DNA of 64,000 nt from Tolypeutes matacus (GCA_026826555.1 JAKSZT010054215.1:22893232-22957231); one strand, 5' to 3'. Shown: positions 35,261 to 47,869, numbered from the stretch's first letter. Numbers and translations are program-made. The notes: generated from the sequence alone by a model not told the origin.

Positions 35261-36999
35261 TGTTATACTACTACATGACCATTTTTTTGGAGACTAGAAT
35301 TTTTTTTTTTGGAGACTAGAATTTTAAGTCTTCCATGTCTCTCCTCATTCTATCCCCAGGGCCCCGAGAAAGGAATGGATATTAGAATAGAGATATCAGT
35401 GAAGATGAGAAAGTTCTAAGGATTTTTACAAGAATAAGTTGGTGGTGGTGGTCTTGACACTTCTTTGCACATCTAAGTAGACATAGGAAGCATTTCACCA
35501 TTTTAGACCAAAACACATTAATGTATTAATTCATTTCTGCACATTTTCAATCTTGGAAAAGGGAAGTCATTCACTATATAACACTACCTTAAAAAGAAAT
35601 TAATCTAATTTTCTACCCAATTGTATAATTCTGGGATAGGCATAGCTTAAATTACCTAACATGCACTTGAGCCCTGGAAAAAAAAAGAGAAATCACCTTT
35701 CAGAGAACTGATGTGTTTTCTTTCCTTCTCCAGAATTGTTCTGGGAAACCACCACAGACTGTTATAGACTAAATTACTGCTTAACCTAAAGGCCTTTTAA
35801 CTGACTTAGAAAATGATTGCCTACAAGTTGACACTGAGAAGCCTGAAACCACAGCGGAAGTAGGTAGAATAAAAAGGAAAGCAAAATGCAATGAAGATAT
35901 TTGCATTCATTCAAAAGTCTACATGTGTATTTAAAGTTGAAGTTATAAACAAGCCAGGCTTTCAAGTTCCCTAGGAAGTGTTCTGTTGAAGTGATAGGAG
36001 CAGGGAGAAGCTATAATTTTCTAAATCCAAAAAACCTATAGTGTGCTCTCCAATTCCATGAGAGACAAAAAATTTAGATGTATTTTATACTAAAGGACAT
36101 TTTATAGACATTAAAAATTAATCTCACATTTCATCTTCATATTTTCACTGTACATAATGGAAACGACATGTTCTTTAATTTTCTGTAGGTAAGGAGGTGG
36201 TCTGTGTATTCTCTCTCTCTTTCTCTTTCTCTCTCTCTCTCACTCATTAAAACCCCCTTTTAATATCACTAACACCCAAGTTGAAGACCAGGTGGATTTT
36301 TTTGTAGCTGTTTTCTCTCCTTAGGCTTTGGAGGTATGTGAGTTGACTCATATTTTTTATGTAGCAATAGGTTCCAGTTTGTATAAATTTTCAGAATTCC
36401 AGGTTTTTAGAGTGCCATTGTTGCACCATCCCCCTAAATAACATCTGTGATGTTTGAAAGAAACATAAAATCACTAGCATGCTAGGTAGAGTGGAAGAAA
36501 AAACACAGGAGACCTTTCCTATTGACTCTAATTAAAGAATATTTGCAAATCATTGCTTACACCTTGGGTTTTACACTGTGCAGTCCACACTGGCTTTTAA
36601 TTTGCTTTCAAGTGCAGTTCAAGGTGTGGATATTGATCTATAAACCCCCGATGGTTGGTCCCTGGGTACCCAGCTACATCTCTTTGTGTACCATTGTGAC
36701 AGCTGAGGTCAATTAGAGTGCTGGCTAACAATTCTCGAATCTAAACACCCCGAAAAGGTGTCCTTGATAAAGTTCCTCAGCTCAGGAATCTCCTTTCCTA
36801 GTTGGCTTGGGTCAGAAAGAATCGCAAAGCAAGGCCACTTAGCTAAACTTCTGATTCCTCCCACCCAGTTTCTCTTGGGACACTTTACCTTCTCAGATTA
36901 GGGCACTAAAGCTTCCTTTAAAAGTTGGTTTGATTCTGGGTATGCACAATTCTTGTTGCGGCTGTCTTCCTGTGTCCAGGAAGCATGCCCTGCTGCTGA
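35261..36999. other. No gene recognised; CT microsatellite inside
   Basis: AT-rich DNA with a duplicated TTTTTTGGAGACTAGAATTTT unit at 35284-35324 and a (CT)n tract at 36211-36243. The stretch 36590-36710 is less AT-rich, but its 64-codon frame has no recognisable domain. Confidence 0.4.
36211..36243. repeat. (CT)n microsatellite
   Basis: CT dinucleotides with two TTTCT interruptions. Confidence 0.9.
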
Positions 37000-37002
37000 C
37001 AG

Positions 37003-37186
37003 GGCTACTCAAAGTATGGTCTACCAACCAGCAGCATCACCTGGGGCTTTGTTGGCTATGCAAATTCTTGGGCCCTATCTCAGGCCTACTGAATCAGAAG
37101 CTCTGGGGATGGGCCCAGCAATCTGAGTTTTAGCAAGCCCTCCAGGTCATGCTGATGCCCTCTAGAGTCTGAAAACCACTGGCCTC
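37003..37186. mobile_element. MER5-type DNA transposon fossil (hAT-Charlie)
   Basis: Near-palindromic layout typical of MER5: CTACTCAAAGTATGGTCTAC at the left, AGCATCACCTGGGGC, then AATCAGAAGCTCTGGGG, and GAAAACCACTGG at the right end. Non-autonomous and long dead. Confidence 0.8.
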
Positions 37187-37959
37187 CATGATGATTTCAG
37201 GGACTGTGAAGGTCTAGCCATCCCCCAGTCCTCCTTCCACACCATCCAAATCTCCTGACACCTGTTACCTGCCTGAAATTTCATCAGAGTAATGCCTTCT
37301 CTCTAGTTTAGAGTTCTGCTCTTACAAGATGAACACTCCTAAGAATAAGCTGTCTCCAGTTATTTATATTTAGATAGGAACAGTTTCATATTTTTCCTGT
37401 GTTATTTGGAAATTGACTCAAGACACTGGCTTTGGTGGTGGCAGGGATCTCTCCAGCTTTTGAGAGGAAAATGGTGCAACACTGGAAGGAAGGAGAGCAT
37501 GGAGTAAAACTTCCTTTGGTTTACAGTTTTGCTCAGGGAAGGCTTTATATCTTGTTCGTCTGATGTAAATAATAAGATATAAGTCAATTTGCAAGGCAAT
37601 GTCACAAAGGTCAAAATTCCTGAGCAAAATAGCAAAAGAACAAAATATTGAAGGACTGATCACGTTGAACAAGGAGAGGAGTCTTTGTTTACAGTTTAAA
37701 AAGTGCAGATGTGTCCGTGTACCCCCAAACGTTGTCAACAAGGAAAAGAACATAGCACATGAACAGAGTGGGGGCAAATGTAATGGGGCCAGTTTTTAGT
37801 CCAGAAGTGTACTGAAGATTCCTCAAAGGCTCTGCCATGGAGAGAAAAGGAAAGCTTAAAATCAAATTTCAACCACTCTCCCCACAGCTTGTACCTGCCA
37901 TGGAGACGCAGGGGCACAGGCCTTTTTCTCATTGGGTCTCACGGTGGAGCTGAACAATC
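37187..37959. other. No gene or repeat recognised
   Basis: Overlapping frames of 60-119 codons lie on the minus strand (37402-37777) but show no domain, signal or conserved motif. Confidence 0.4.
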
Positions 37960-38190
37960 ATCTGGGAAGGCGATGGCTTGCCTGCTGTGCTGAGAGTGGG
38001 CTCAGGGACTGGAACCTGGCCCTCCTGATCCTAACTCCACCCTCAGCTCGGCCAAGCCCTGGGTGAGTCTCTTAACTTCTCTGCGGCTGCCTCTTCTTTG
38101 TAAACCAGGAATAAAAACACTCACCTGCCCCTCAGAGGGACTCCAGGGGACTGACTGGCAGATGACAGGACTGCCCTTTATGTTTTCAAT
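37960..38190 (+). mobile_element. MIR SINE fragment
   Basis: The plus-strand text CTTAACTTCTCTGCGGCTGC followed by TTTGTAAACCAGG matches the MIR segment before its LINE-like 3' end. Confidence 0.65.
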
Positions 38191-39161
38191 GTGCTGCATA
38201 AAAGCTGTTTTGCTTGTAGGGGCGCTCTTTGTCTGGTCTCTCACGGAGCAACCTTTAATGGTGCTTTAGAAAATCAATTCCGTTTATAAACTCCATCAAG
38301 TAATCACATGGAACTTGAAGTTCTAACTTCTAACACTGAAGTTGCACAATAGGAAATCATGAAATGTGGATATTAAAGGAATTTCAGCATGCGGAACGCA
38401 GTCTTGCATTGGATAATGATGGGATGGAGGAATGTGCAGCTGTTTGTGTTGGAGTGCGTAGTACCAGTCCTTGGAGAACAGGCGATGGCAGGAACTGCCT
38501 CTAACTATTGTAATCTATAAGATTATCCCATTAATCATATTTGTCTCTGGGAGTACCTTAGTTCTAATTCCAAGTGTTGTTTTTCCCTTGATGCATCACG
38601 TGCAAGAAAGCTTCTAATTGAAAACATTACAGGGAGAAATTTCAAGATGTTTCTAAGTATAAGATGAGTTTTAGCTGCTGATAAAAGAAAAGTGCACATA
38701 TCAAAACCTGATATGATTAAAATGTTATCATTTGTTATGATCTGGAATACTCCAAACTGTCTTTTCTTTAGGTAGCTCTAACACCTGCCCGCTTAACCAG
38801 ATGAGATGGCTAAGGGTTTCAGGCCCGAGGGCTAGAAGGGGAGTGCAGATTAGTCTGGGGGCAAAAATTTAAAACCACATTTTAAAGAAATAATATTCAG
38901 ATGCATAAGGATGGGATGATAGATTTTTATTAATGACACAATCCCAGTTGCTACAGTGTTTCAAGGCCCAGGCAGCTTCCTCTTCAGCAGCAGGTGTGAC
39001 TTTTCATTCTGCTTCTGGAGTTTTCCCTACTGAGAAGTGGTGCAAATTTTAGGGTATGTGCATTTCATCTCAATAGCTATGTAAGAATATGGTCTATACT
39101 GAGCCCAGGAATCAGAAATATGCTCTCTGTGTTTGCAAGTGTCACTGTAATGAACATAAGA
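38191..39161. other. No gene or repeat recognised
   Basis: Mixed-composition DNA without long frames or tandem structure. Confidence 0.4.
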
Positions 39162-39246
39162 TTTTTTTTTTTAGGAAGTTCTGGAAATTGAATCCAGGAC
39201 CTTGTACATGTGAAGCAGGTGCTCAACCACTGAGCTACACCTGCTG
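39162..39246 (-). mobile_element. DAS-SINE monomer
   Basis: A tRNA-like unit on the minus strand with AGGTGTAGCTCAGTGGTTGA-type A-box text and a T-run (39162-39172) as tail. Somewhat diverged. Confidence 0.88.
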
Positions 39247-39260
39247 TGCTGTGCAATATC

Positions 39261-40347
39261 TTTTTTTTTTTTTTTTTAGGTCAGTAGTTTATTAAGGAAC
39301 TGAGAGAAGAGAATAGAACAGGAGAAAATAACAGATAATGGGTCCCAGGTATACTTGCGGGCTGGTCCGGACAGAAAGAGAGCAAGAGAGCACCTAGAGG
39401 TTGCTTTTTAAACCATTAATTATCCCTTCCCTTGTTAGTGTTCGGGGGAGGAGTCTCAGCTGTAGGAGGGTTAAAAGTGTATTCCCTCATTTATTGAGGG
39501 ATTGTCTACCCACTGTGACCATGCCCCACCCCTTGATCATTTGAACAATTTTATATATCTTTCATGTTTATTCAGGTAAACTTCCTCTCATGAAACCCCC
39601 ATCCCAGACACCCCCCACCAATGATCCTCTCCTGCCCCCTCTGTAACCCTTCTGTGATCCAAACCTTCCTTGAAGATGAAGCCCATATAATAGCCAAATA
39701 CAATTAATAGGAAAATGAAATAATAAGGATAAGTTTAAATATAAGAGATAAAATACATGGAAACTTAAAAAAACACTAGAAATAAAATAAAATTTAAGGA
39801 TTGGGATATTCAAAAAATGGGAAAACACAAAAAAGTTAAAAAAAAAATTCTTTTTAAACATTTTTCCTTTTAGCACTGCATTATCGAGTGTCCAGTCTCT
39901 ACTGTGGCACCTGCCCCCTCTCACTCCCCAGTATCTCCCGAATTTTCATTTAATTTTCAAAGAAGTTTTAGGTCACAGCAAAGTCACACACAGAATACTA
40001 GAGACTCTCATATACCCAACCTCCTTCCCCTTTCCTCACCCCATATTAAAACCTTTTTTATGTGGATGGTAGAGCATTGTTATAACTGTTATGCAGATAG
40101 TGAAACATAGCTACTAAACATTGTCAATGGTTTACAGTATAGTTTACAATTTAGATGGTACAGTTCAATAATTTTTGATGATATTTACCATGTCCTGTGT
40201 CCATTACTGTAAGGTGATGAAAAACATTTCTCATGACCGCTAAATACCCCCTGTTTGATCTTTTCTGTTCCTTCCTCCCCATCCCCCTGGGGCACATGAC
40301 ACTCCCCTGTCTTGACTCATTGGATGACAAGATTCATAGTTACATGC
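39261..40347 (-). mobile_element. L1 3'-tail / ERV LTR composite ending in poly(A)
   Basis: On the minus strand, 40347-39481 matches 3090-2181 of the first L1's 3' region. It switches at 39480/39481 to about 200 bp of LTR-like text (TTTAAAAAGC, then TGCTCTCTTGCTCTCTTTC, then AATAAA at 39288-39293), and ends in 17 A (T-run 39261-39277) about 10 nt after the signal. All parts share one sense. The rest of the L1 tail is not found left of 39261, so the LTR is not simply inserted in an intact tail. A retroposed hybrid transcript is possible. No clear target-site duplication was found. Confidence 0.65.
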
Positions 40348-41129
40348 AACAAGAGGTCTTGACATGCTGATTACCCTCTCCTATGAGGACCCACCCTTGT
40401 ACAATAGCTTTTAATATAGATCAGAACTAAAGACCAAACGCTGACAGCAATGAAGAATAAACAATACATTTGTTCACTAGCCTGCATTTAAACTTCAAGC
40501 AAAGGCAAGAACTTTTTGGTTATCTAGCAAGTTCCACATTGATTACAAACCATAAGTGACCATTAATGGAATAAGGAAGAATATTTGATTTCTTGGGTTA
40601 TATATTTCAACTGGCCAGCCTAGCCCAGCTGGTACTTTCAAATTTGAAATACATCGGATGAAAGTATAGAGTAGAATACAAGTAAACTAAGTTTTTGGAA
40701 CTGATCTATAAAACCAGAAGTTATCAGGGTTAAGTTTTGCAAGTTTGTTGATTAGTTTTTCTGTTGTTCTCATTACCTAATAGTCAAACCTCAGCTGAAA
40801 TATCCATACACTAGTTCTGCTACTATAGGTGACATGTTTAATGGAGTTATTCATTCAATAAATATTTAATATGTGCCAGGCATGGGTGGGTGGGGGTGTA
40901 CAGTTCTCACTGAGCATCAAGTAAATGTTAAAAATTTCTCTTTCTCTTCTTTTTTGGGAGGGGTGTGTGTGAAATAGCTTATATACAAACATCTAAGGAT
41001 TTGAAAAAATACAATTGTTCTCATAATAGAATGTGTATACATAGTGTCTGTCTTTTGTTTTAGAAACCATGACCTCTTAAGGTTTCTTCATTTAAAACAC
41101 ATCTCTAAAGCACGAACCTCTGTTCCTGC
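40348..41129. other. No gene recognised
   Basis: AT-rich DNA. 40840-40910 carries a TTCATTCAATAAATATTTAA-type ancient repeat edge. Nothing else is supported. Confidence 0.4.
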
Positions 41130-41310
41130 TGACAGTCGTGCCTTCTGCAGTGAGAGAGACCTGAGTTCGAGTCCTGATGGCCTCTTCCCAGCTGTGTGCT
41201 CTTCGGCAGTTTGTTTCATCCTCTCACAGTCCCTGGCTTCTTAGTCTGTAAGAGAGCGAGACCATCAGTGCTTTAGAAACTGTAAAGCGGCATGAAGTGT
41301 TGTGAGGACT
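41130..41310 (+). mobile_element. MIR SINE fragment
   Basis: AGACCTGAGTTCGAGTCCTG (tRNA-derived B-box region) and AGCTGTGTGCTCTTCGGCAG match the MIR head and core. Confidence 0.8.
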
Positions 41311-41564
41311 GTGAGGCAGTGGGCAGAAGCAGCCAAGGTCCTGGCACCACTCCATGAGGAATGAAGCCCATTTGTCCCCCTTCACTTCCTTGTGACACAG
41401 TATAAAATAGAACAGCAATATCTGTGGCCCCAGGAGGAGGATGTGGGACTGTCTGGTGAGGGATCCCATGAGAGCCGATTGGCTGCCCAGGGTACAGGTG
41501 GTCCGAAGGAGAGCTGAGCCTTTCCAGTCTGCAGTCCAAAGGAAGTCAAATTGCTTTTTGTCAA

Positions 41565-41999
41565 TGTCTTAATTTCCTAGGGCTGCCGTAACAAAGTACC
41601 ACAAGCTGAATGGCTTAAGACAGCAGAAATTTATGGTCTCCCAATTCTGGGGGCTGGAAGCCTGAGATCAAGGTGTAGGAAGAGCCATGCTTCCTCTAAA
41701 CTGGCAGGAGGCCTCTGTGCCATGCCTCTCCTGGTTTCTGGTGGTGGCTTGCCGGCCACCCATGGCGTTTTTCCATCTCAGTTGTCATTTGGTGTTCTCC
41801 CCTCTGTCCCCCTTGGTCCAAATTTCTTCTCTTGATGAGGACACCAGTCATATTGGATGAGGGCTCACTCAAGTGAGCTTGGCCTCATCTTAACTATTAA
41901 CATCTTCAAAGATGCTATTTCCAAATAGAGTCACTTTTGAGGCACTGAGGGTTAGGACTTGAACACATCTTTCTGGGTGACACAATTCAATCCATAACA
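41565..41999 (-). mobile_element. MaLR/ERVL-type LTR
   Basis: The plus strand begins TGTCTTAATTTCCTAGGGC and ends CAATCCATAACA, the reverse of the LTR at 51685-52101 with the same termini. The flanking 5-mers GTCAA and GTAGA agree only partly. No internal sequence remains. Confidence 0.75.
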
Positions 42000-42306
42000 G
42001 TAGAGTTTTACGTGCTTCTCTAATCCACATGTAGTGGCCAGTCACAGATTATAAATAAGCATTGGGGTCATGCTCTGCCTTCAGACTGTGAGCTTCAGCT
42101 GCTTTGCTTTAAGAAGAAGGAGAAGAATGAGAAACTAGTGAAGGGAAGGGTAGAGGACCCCCTGACCCCCACTTCCCTAGATGAGACTGCCTCTTGTTAG
42201 CACTGTCTCTAGCCTGCTCTTTTCTGCCTAAATAACATGTTGGGGAGTGGGGTGCATGAAGCCAGCAAGAGATGGATGGATATTGGTGAGGTGGCTAGTC
42301 CTATTC

Positions 42307-42404
42307 TTTTTTTTTTTTTTTTTTAAAGGAGATACTGGGGATTGAACCCAAGACCTCGTACATGGGAAGCAGGCGTTCAACCACTGAGCTACATCCACTC
42401 CCCA
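42307..42404 (-). mobile_element. DAS-SINE monomer (cluster unit 1)
   Basis: T-run tail at 42307-42324, then the tRNA-like unit with GGGGATTGAACCC (B-box, reversed) and text complementary to AGCTCAGTGGTTGAACGC. Confidence 0.9.
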
Positions 42405-42418
42405 ATGAAAGTTAATTT

Positions 42419-42625
42419 TTTTTTTTCAGATTAATTTATTTATTCCCCCCGCCCACACACACACATACACTGGTTGTTTTTGTGCTCGCTGTCTGCTCTG
42501 TGTCCATTCGCTGTGTGTTTTTCTGTGTCTGCTTGTCTTCTCTTTAGGCAGCACCAGAAACCAATTGTGGGACCTTCCGGAGTGGGAGAGAGGCACTGAA
42601 TCTCTTGCGCCACCTCAGCTCCCTG
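42419..42625 (-). mobile_element. DAS-SINE chimeric unit (cluster unit 2)
   Basis: CT-rich body with TGTGCTCGCTGTCTGCTCTG near 42480 and a decayed tRNA-like head at 42546-42625. It includes a CA-rich patch at 42453-42468. Confidence 0.8.
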
Positions 42626-42829
42626 GTCTGCTACATCTCTTATTGTCTTTCTTCTGTATCTCTTTTTGTTGCGTCATCTTGATGCACCAGCTCTTCGCTC
42701 AGTCCAGCACTCCATGCAGGCCAGCTCTCTGCTTGGGCCAGCTCACCTTCACCAGGAGGCCCTGGGAATTGAGCCCTGGACCACCTATATGGTAGACAGG
42801 AGCCCAATCGCTTGAGCCGCATCTTCTTC
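42626..42829 (-). mobile_element. DAS-SINE chimeric unit (cluster unit 3)
   Basis: Body with TTGTTGCGTCATCTTGATGC near 42667 and GCAGGCCAGCTCTCTG, then the tRNA-like head at 42741-42829. It may form one long composite SINE with unit 2. The piece at 56480-56635 is the same type. Confidence 0.85.
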
Positions 42830-42838
42830 CTGAGAGTT

Positions 42839-42939
42839 GTTTTTTTTTTGTTTGTTTTTAGGAGGTACCAGGGATCAAACCTGGGACCTCAAATATGGGA
42901 AACAGGCACCCAACCACTTCAGCTAATCCGCTCTCCCCA
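42839..42939 (-). mobile_element. DAS-SINE monomer (cluster unit 4)
   Basis: T/G-rich tail (42839-42860) then a tRNA-like unit with GGTACCAGGGATCAAACC. Confidence 0.88.
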
Positions 42940-42944
42940 TTCAT

Positions 42945-43145
42945 TTTTTTCAATCTCAGCCTAGCAATCACCTCCTCCTGGGAGCCTTCCCTGGGTCCCT
43001 GTCTCCCACAGCCCTCAGTGGCACTTATGACTTTTCATTGTAATTCCCTTTTTACTCATTTTTCCCCCCAAAACTAGACTGCAAACTCCAGGAGGGCAAG
43101 GACTGTGCCCATCTTGTTGATCCCCAGATCCTTGAGTCGACCATG
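42945..43145 (+). mobile_element. L2 3' end fragment
   Basis: CCTCCTGGGAGCCTTCCCTG followed by ACTGCAAACTCCAGGAGGGC and the terminal TTGTTGATCCCCAG text is characteristic of L2. Confidence 0.75.
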
Positions 43146-43999
43146 TGTGAATGATCCCAGGGGGCTGGGAGTCCATGGTGGCTGGAATGCAGTATCAACA
43201 CATATGGAAAGGCCTTCCCAGTTTTGCCCACCTGGCCCCTCGAGGGGAGGCAGCTTCACTCCTTCCCTGCCGAACCTGGGTGTGGGAATCTCGGAGCCCT
43301 GTGCTCCACGAAGCCCTGTGCTCCACAAAGCCCTTCCTCCCTGGGGTTCTGCCCTGGGCATTGTGCAGAGTGGGTCCCTACTCTTGCCAACTCCACAAAA
43401 CTGTGCAGTCTAGGGGAAAGCTATGAAACAGCCTCCCCCGCCCCGGGTTCTCTTCCTTGGGTGGGCCAGGGGAATTGAGAAGCACAACTGTTTAGTTTTC
43501 CCTGACACGGCTGTTGAAAGAGCTGCAGCAGCCGCTTGAGGGAGTGGATGAGAAGGCAGGCAGCAGTGGGAAGCAGAAGACCTGAGGTTAGCAGGATCTA
43601 CAAGAAAGGTAGTGAGTGCTGGTGGTTGGGAACTGAGCATTTTGTGGCAATTCCTCTCAGAGCGCATAGTCTCAGCGATAAAGATATCCTCCCTGATAAA
43701 GCTATCCCCCCTTAAGAGCTCCGGAGTGACTAGAAAATGAGGCTCAACCACGCCCACTGGGAGAAATGGTGGGAGATGAGGGAAGGGATCTGGACCCACA
43801 GTTCAACCCCACGTTACCGTTTTATGTGGAGAATCCTATAATTTGTTGTCTATGTTAAATTTCACAGTGACGTGAAGTCTTGCTATGGTTGCATCCCAAA
43901 TGTATGATTTAATTAAAGCCCCAGTGTAAGAACTCTAACTGCTTATCATCTGAAGCAGAATGCTCAGAACTGGACGATAGTTGATGATCATAGCTACCG
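43146..43999. other. GC-richer stretch without recognised gene
   Basis: 43150-43500 is GC-rich and open in several frames on both strands (up to 129 codons). The frames overlap each other and none shows a domain. A short tandem, CCCTGTGCTCCAC x2, lies at about 43299-43328. I do not support a CDS. Confidence 0.4.
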
Positions 44000-44215
44000 T
44001 AGATGGAATGATATTCTATGTGCCAGCCACTATTCTAAGTGCTTCACATACCCTAGCTGAAAACATCCTCCTAACAACTGTTTGCAGTAGGTGATATTGT
44101 TCTCTTCATTGCCTAGTTGAGGAAACGGAGGCAAATAAAGTCACACAGCTTAAGTGGCAGAGCTGGGGTTTGGGTGGTCTAGCCCCAGAGCCTATGCTGC
44201 GAGCTGCCTCTCACA
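44000..44215 (-). mobile_element. MIR SINE, long copy
   Basis: Minus-strand MIR: ATGTGCCAGCCACTATTCTA, AAAGTCACACAGCTTAAGTG and AGAGCCTATGCTGCG match reversed MIR end to end. Confidence 0.85.
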
Positions 44216-44235
44216 GAGGACATGAAGAACCCGTC

Positions 44236-44658
44236 TGAGCTGGCCAGAGCTGCTATGACAAACACCAAACACCAGTTGGGGTAACAGCAGGAATTTTATT
44301 GTCGCACGATTTTGGAGGATAGAAGTGCAAAATCAAGGTGTCAGCAAGGCCATGCTTTCTCCCTGAAGTCGGTGGCGTTCTGGTGCTAGCTTGCCACAAC
44401 CCTTGGGGCTCCTTGGCTCGCGTCTCTGCCTCATGTCACACGGCCATCTCTCCGTGTGTCTGACTTCTGGAGTCTTCCTGTGCTTTTCTCTTTATAAGGC
44501 CTCCAGTAATGTGGATTAGGACCCTGATCAGCCAGGCCACACCTAAACTATAATGACATCTTCAGAAGGTCCTATTTACAAATGGGCTCACACCGATAGG
44601 GATATGGGTTAAGATTTGAACATGGCTTTATGGGGGACAGGACTTAATCCCCAGCAGG
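44236..44658 (-). mobile_element. MaLR/ERVL-type LTR
   Basis: Related to 41565-41999: AGAGCTGCTATGACAAACAC near the left end, CAAGGTGTCAGCAAGGCCAT inside and CAGGACTTAATCCCCAGCA at the right end. Confidence 0.75.
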
Positions 44659-47600
44659 ACCCTACAGTCACCCCAGGGGTGCTTGGAGAAGACAGGCTGA
44701 CAGGCAGAAGGGTCATTACCAAGACCTGTATGCCATCACCCTCTCTTCTCTTTCTACTTTTTTATGCTGAAGGCACGAGATTTACCGTCCAGCTTATTCC
44801 TGGACATTTGACCGACATCCCTCTTTCTCTGGTTTCTATGACCATCTACCTAAGGCACCTCATAAATGATTGATGGCAGATTAGAAAATCAAAATTCTAG
44901 TCTTTTAGCATCCAATTTTTTTGTTTGATTTTAAAAAAAATTGCAGCAGTGGCATTTATAATAAAAAGAATACCACTTTTTCTTCCCTACTGCCAAAAAA
45001 GCTTCTTATAAACTCTTCTGTTTTTCATCTAAGTGACTTTTTTTTAGAGGCTTCAATGATTTAAAACTTTTCTTTAGTTATCTACTGTTCTGTTTGTGTG
45101 GCTGCATTCCTAATTTTTAGGATTTTCTCTCCTCTCTTTTAAACTTAAAAACAACTGCTTTCTTGGGTTCTGCAATAATCCTTCCTCTGCAGTGTCTAAT
45201 AAAATGATAAACATCTCTCTGAAGGCATTAAGCTTTTAGTGCAGGTTTGGGTAGGAGATACCTGGCAATCAGCAAATGTGACAATTCAAGGCTGGGCCAA
45301 CACCTTCATTTTCTGGGCCTTGGTTTCCTCATCTATTAAGCTAGGGAGTTTGGCTATTTTCAATTTTAAAGTTCTTTGTAGTTCTAAAAAGTTTTGTGAA
45401 ATTGCAGGGCATTATTAAACCACCTCAAGCTCCTTCTGTTGAAAAATAATTTAGTTTTCTATTTTGCTTTTCTCTCCCAGCTGCTAAACTTTATGTTCTT
45501 CTCCCTTCCTTTGATTTGCGTACCCAAATGAAGACAACCTAGTCAGTGTGTTCCCTGTGCTCAATCTCAGTAAAAACTCCTCATGTTTTTCACTGATTCT
45601 CCAACATGAGAGTAAGTTTCCCCTGCTAACAGAATCTATTCTTTACGTCTTCGGATTGTATAGAATGTTCTGGAAACATTAACTGTCAAAATATTTAAAC
45701 AAAAACAATGTCTTATTATACTTTTCAGAGTTCTTTCATATACATTTTCTTGACTCCACCACCCACCCACTAACAAAGAACTTTGTTCTTCATAAGTTCT
45801 ATGTAAATATTCAGTAAAAAATGAAGTATGTAAAATGAACCCTCTGGTTTTTTCAGATAAAGGAGCTAAGGCAGAAAAGTGACCTAACTTACTCGAAACA
45901 ACAGAGAATTGGCAGTAGAATAGGGACTATGCCCAGACTCGTGCTCTTTCCACCAATCCAGATCATCCTTTGCTGGCATCGACTTGATTGTCTTGTTTTC
46001 CACTTTCAGTATAGAGAGTTACCTGCCACCTTTGGGTCCAGAGGAAGGGTCCATAGTTTCCGTGCTCCTCTGCTCTCCTTTAGTGGCTGAAGTATTTCTC
46101 TGACGAGGTGAGTATGGAAGCTGCTGTTTGATGGTGGTACCATGCTTGGAACAATGTGCTTGCTCAATAAATGATGATGTGGCTCAATGAATGAATGATC
46201 AATACACCAAGAGACCTGAACTGAGTCTAGGTCCCAGTCAGGAGCATGTTTGTAGCATTACCAGTTTAAATCAATTCACTCAGCTGAGCTTCTGACTCAC
46301 AAACATTCTTAACTGTCAATGTTTTCAAATCCCTGTCAGTTTTAGGAACTCACAGGCCACCTTAAAGAGGTGCTGTTGAATCAACACACATCTAGGGAAC
46401 TCCGCTGGTGTAGGAAACTCTGGAATTGACCCTGAAGGCTCAATAACCATTTTACTACCCAGAGTTTGGGTTGATGAATTAAGATCAGCATAGGTGACTA
46501 AATTCTCCAACCATCTCCAAATCCTTATAAATTTAGGACTTGGAACTACTTTATTTCTCTTAAATGTTTTCTCGCAACTGCTAACAAGAAGCAACACTGA
46601 TCAATGTGGTTTTCAATGTCTTTCTTTTCCTTCTTCCCTCCATGCAGAGAAGTCCAGCAGTCAAAGACTGCTGGTGAGACAGGGACACCCACAGAATGGA
46701 CGCAGGAATCAGGAAGTTTCTTTTCTCTCCCGACTGCTTCTTACTCTAACTCCCGGAGCAGATTTCTATATTCTAGTCACTTCGCTGGGCAAGTACGAAC
46801 CTCTAGAGCCTTTCAAGTGGATCCAGAAGCTATTTTTGAACATTTTCTATGTTTAGCCAATTCACCCAAGTGCAAAGTATGAAATACAAGGAGCTGTAAA
46901 ATTTGCTTACACAAGAGCACTGGGGGGCTACGATATATATGTATTATAGACATCATCTATATTTAATAAGTAGGGAAAATGCATAGGCAATCTAGGAACA
47001 CTTGTTTTAAAGGGCCCTTCCTTTTGCTTGCTCGTGCAATGCACCGTGCTTTGCATCTGAGTCATCTTGCCAAGCCTGCCAGCCACCTGGCCTGCATCTT
47101 GTTCCAAGGAAACTCAATTACCCCTGCATACATTTCATGCAGGTGAGCTGCGGCCATGGGAGGTGGGCTGCCTTCCACTGTGCTCTGCCTGCACCATGGT
47201 TTCCATGATAGGACCATTTGAGATGCACATGAGAAAGGAAGCGTATGGCTGTCGACAAACAACTCGTACCTTTTAATTTATCCCAAGTTCACAGATGCGT
47301 AAACTGAGCTTCAGGGATGTGCCCAAGGTCAAGGAGTCAGTGATGTTAGTGGCAGAAAAGACTTCCAGTTCCTGGCTGGGTCCTTCCCTATCTGAAAATA
47401 AAATAAATTAATAACATATCTTGATGTTTTCCTTTTTGTCTTGGTTGATGCGACCTACCATTTCCTACAATGGTGGGATGTAAACAAAATATACCTACAC
47501 CACTCAGCCAGTCCCAATATACTTTTGTATATCGTATCTTATATCCATTTGGAAGTGGACTTTTTCATATGATAGCCATTGTTTTGATACATAAAACAAC

Positions 47601-47869
47601 TCTGCTTCAAGTAGGCAATGTGTTATCAAAAGATTGTGGGCAGTCGGTTTTTTAAAGTTGACTATCTTCTCACTGAATTGTATTTTCTGATGTTATTCTC
47701 ATTTCTGATTGGACTTTAATAATAATACCTTATTACTCTAGTCAAATTAATCACTTTTTAAAAATTAATTTCCCTGGCCATGTCTCTACCCTAGACTGTT
47801 AAGTAATTGTGAATTAGTAAATGCTTATTAAATGTTCCTTAAATCAAATTCTTATAGTGGAGAGGCAGA
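44659..47869. other. No gene recognised; small L2 end at 46125-46205
   Basis: 3.2 kb of single-copy-looking DNA. At 46125-46205 GCTTGCTCAATAAATGATG resembles an L2/MIR3 end. The frames at 46494-46856 and 46604-46882 overlap and lack motifs. Confidence 0.45.

Noticed and set aside
43074..43799. Set of overlapping 84-129 codon frames in a GC-richer stretch
   Set aside because: Open on both strands through base composition only. No start context, domain or splice-site pattern that I can defend.
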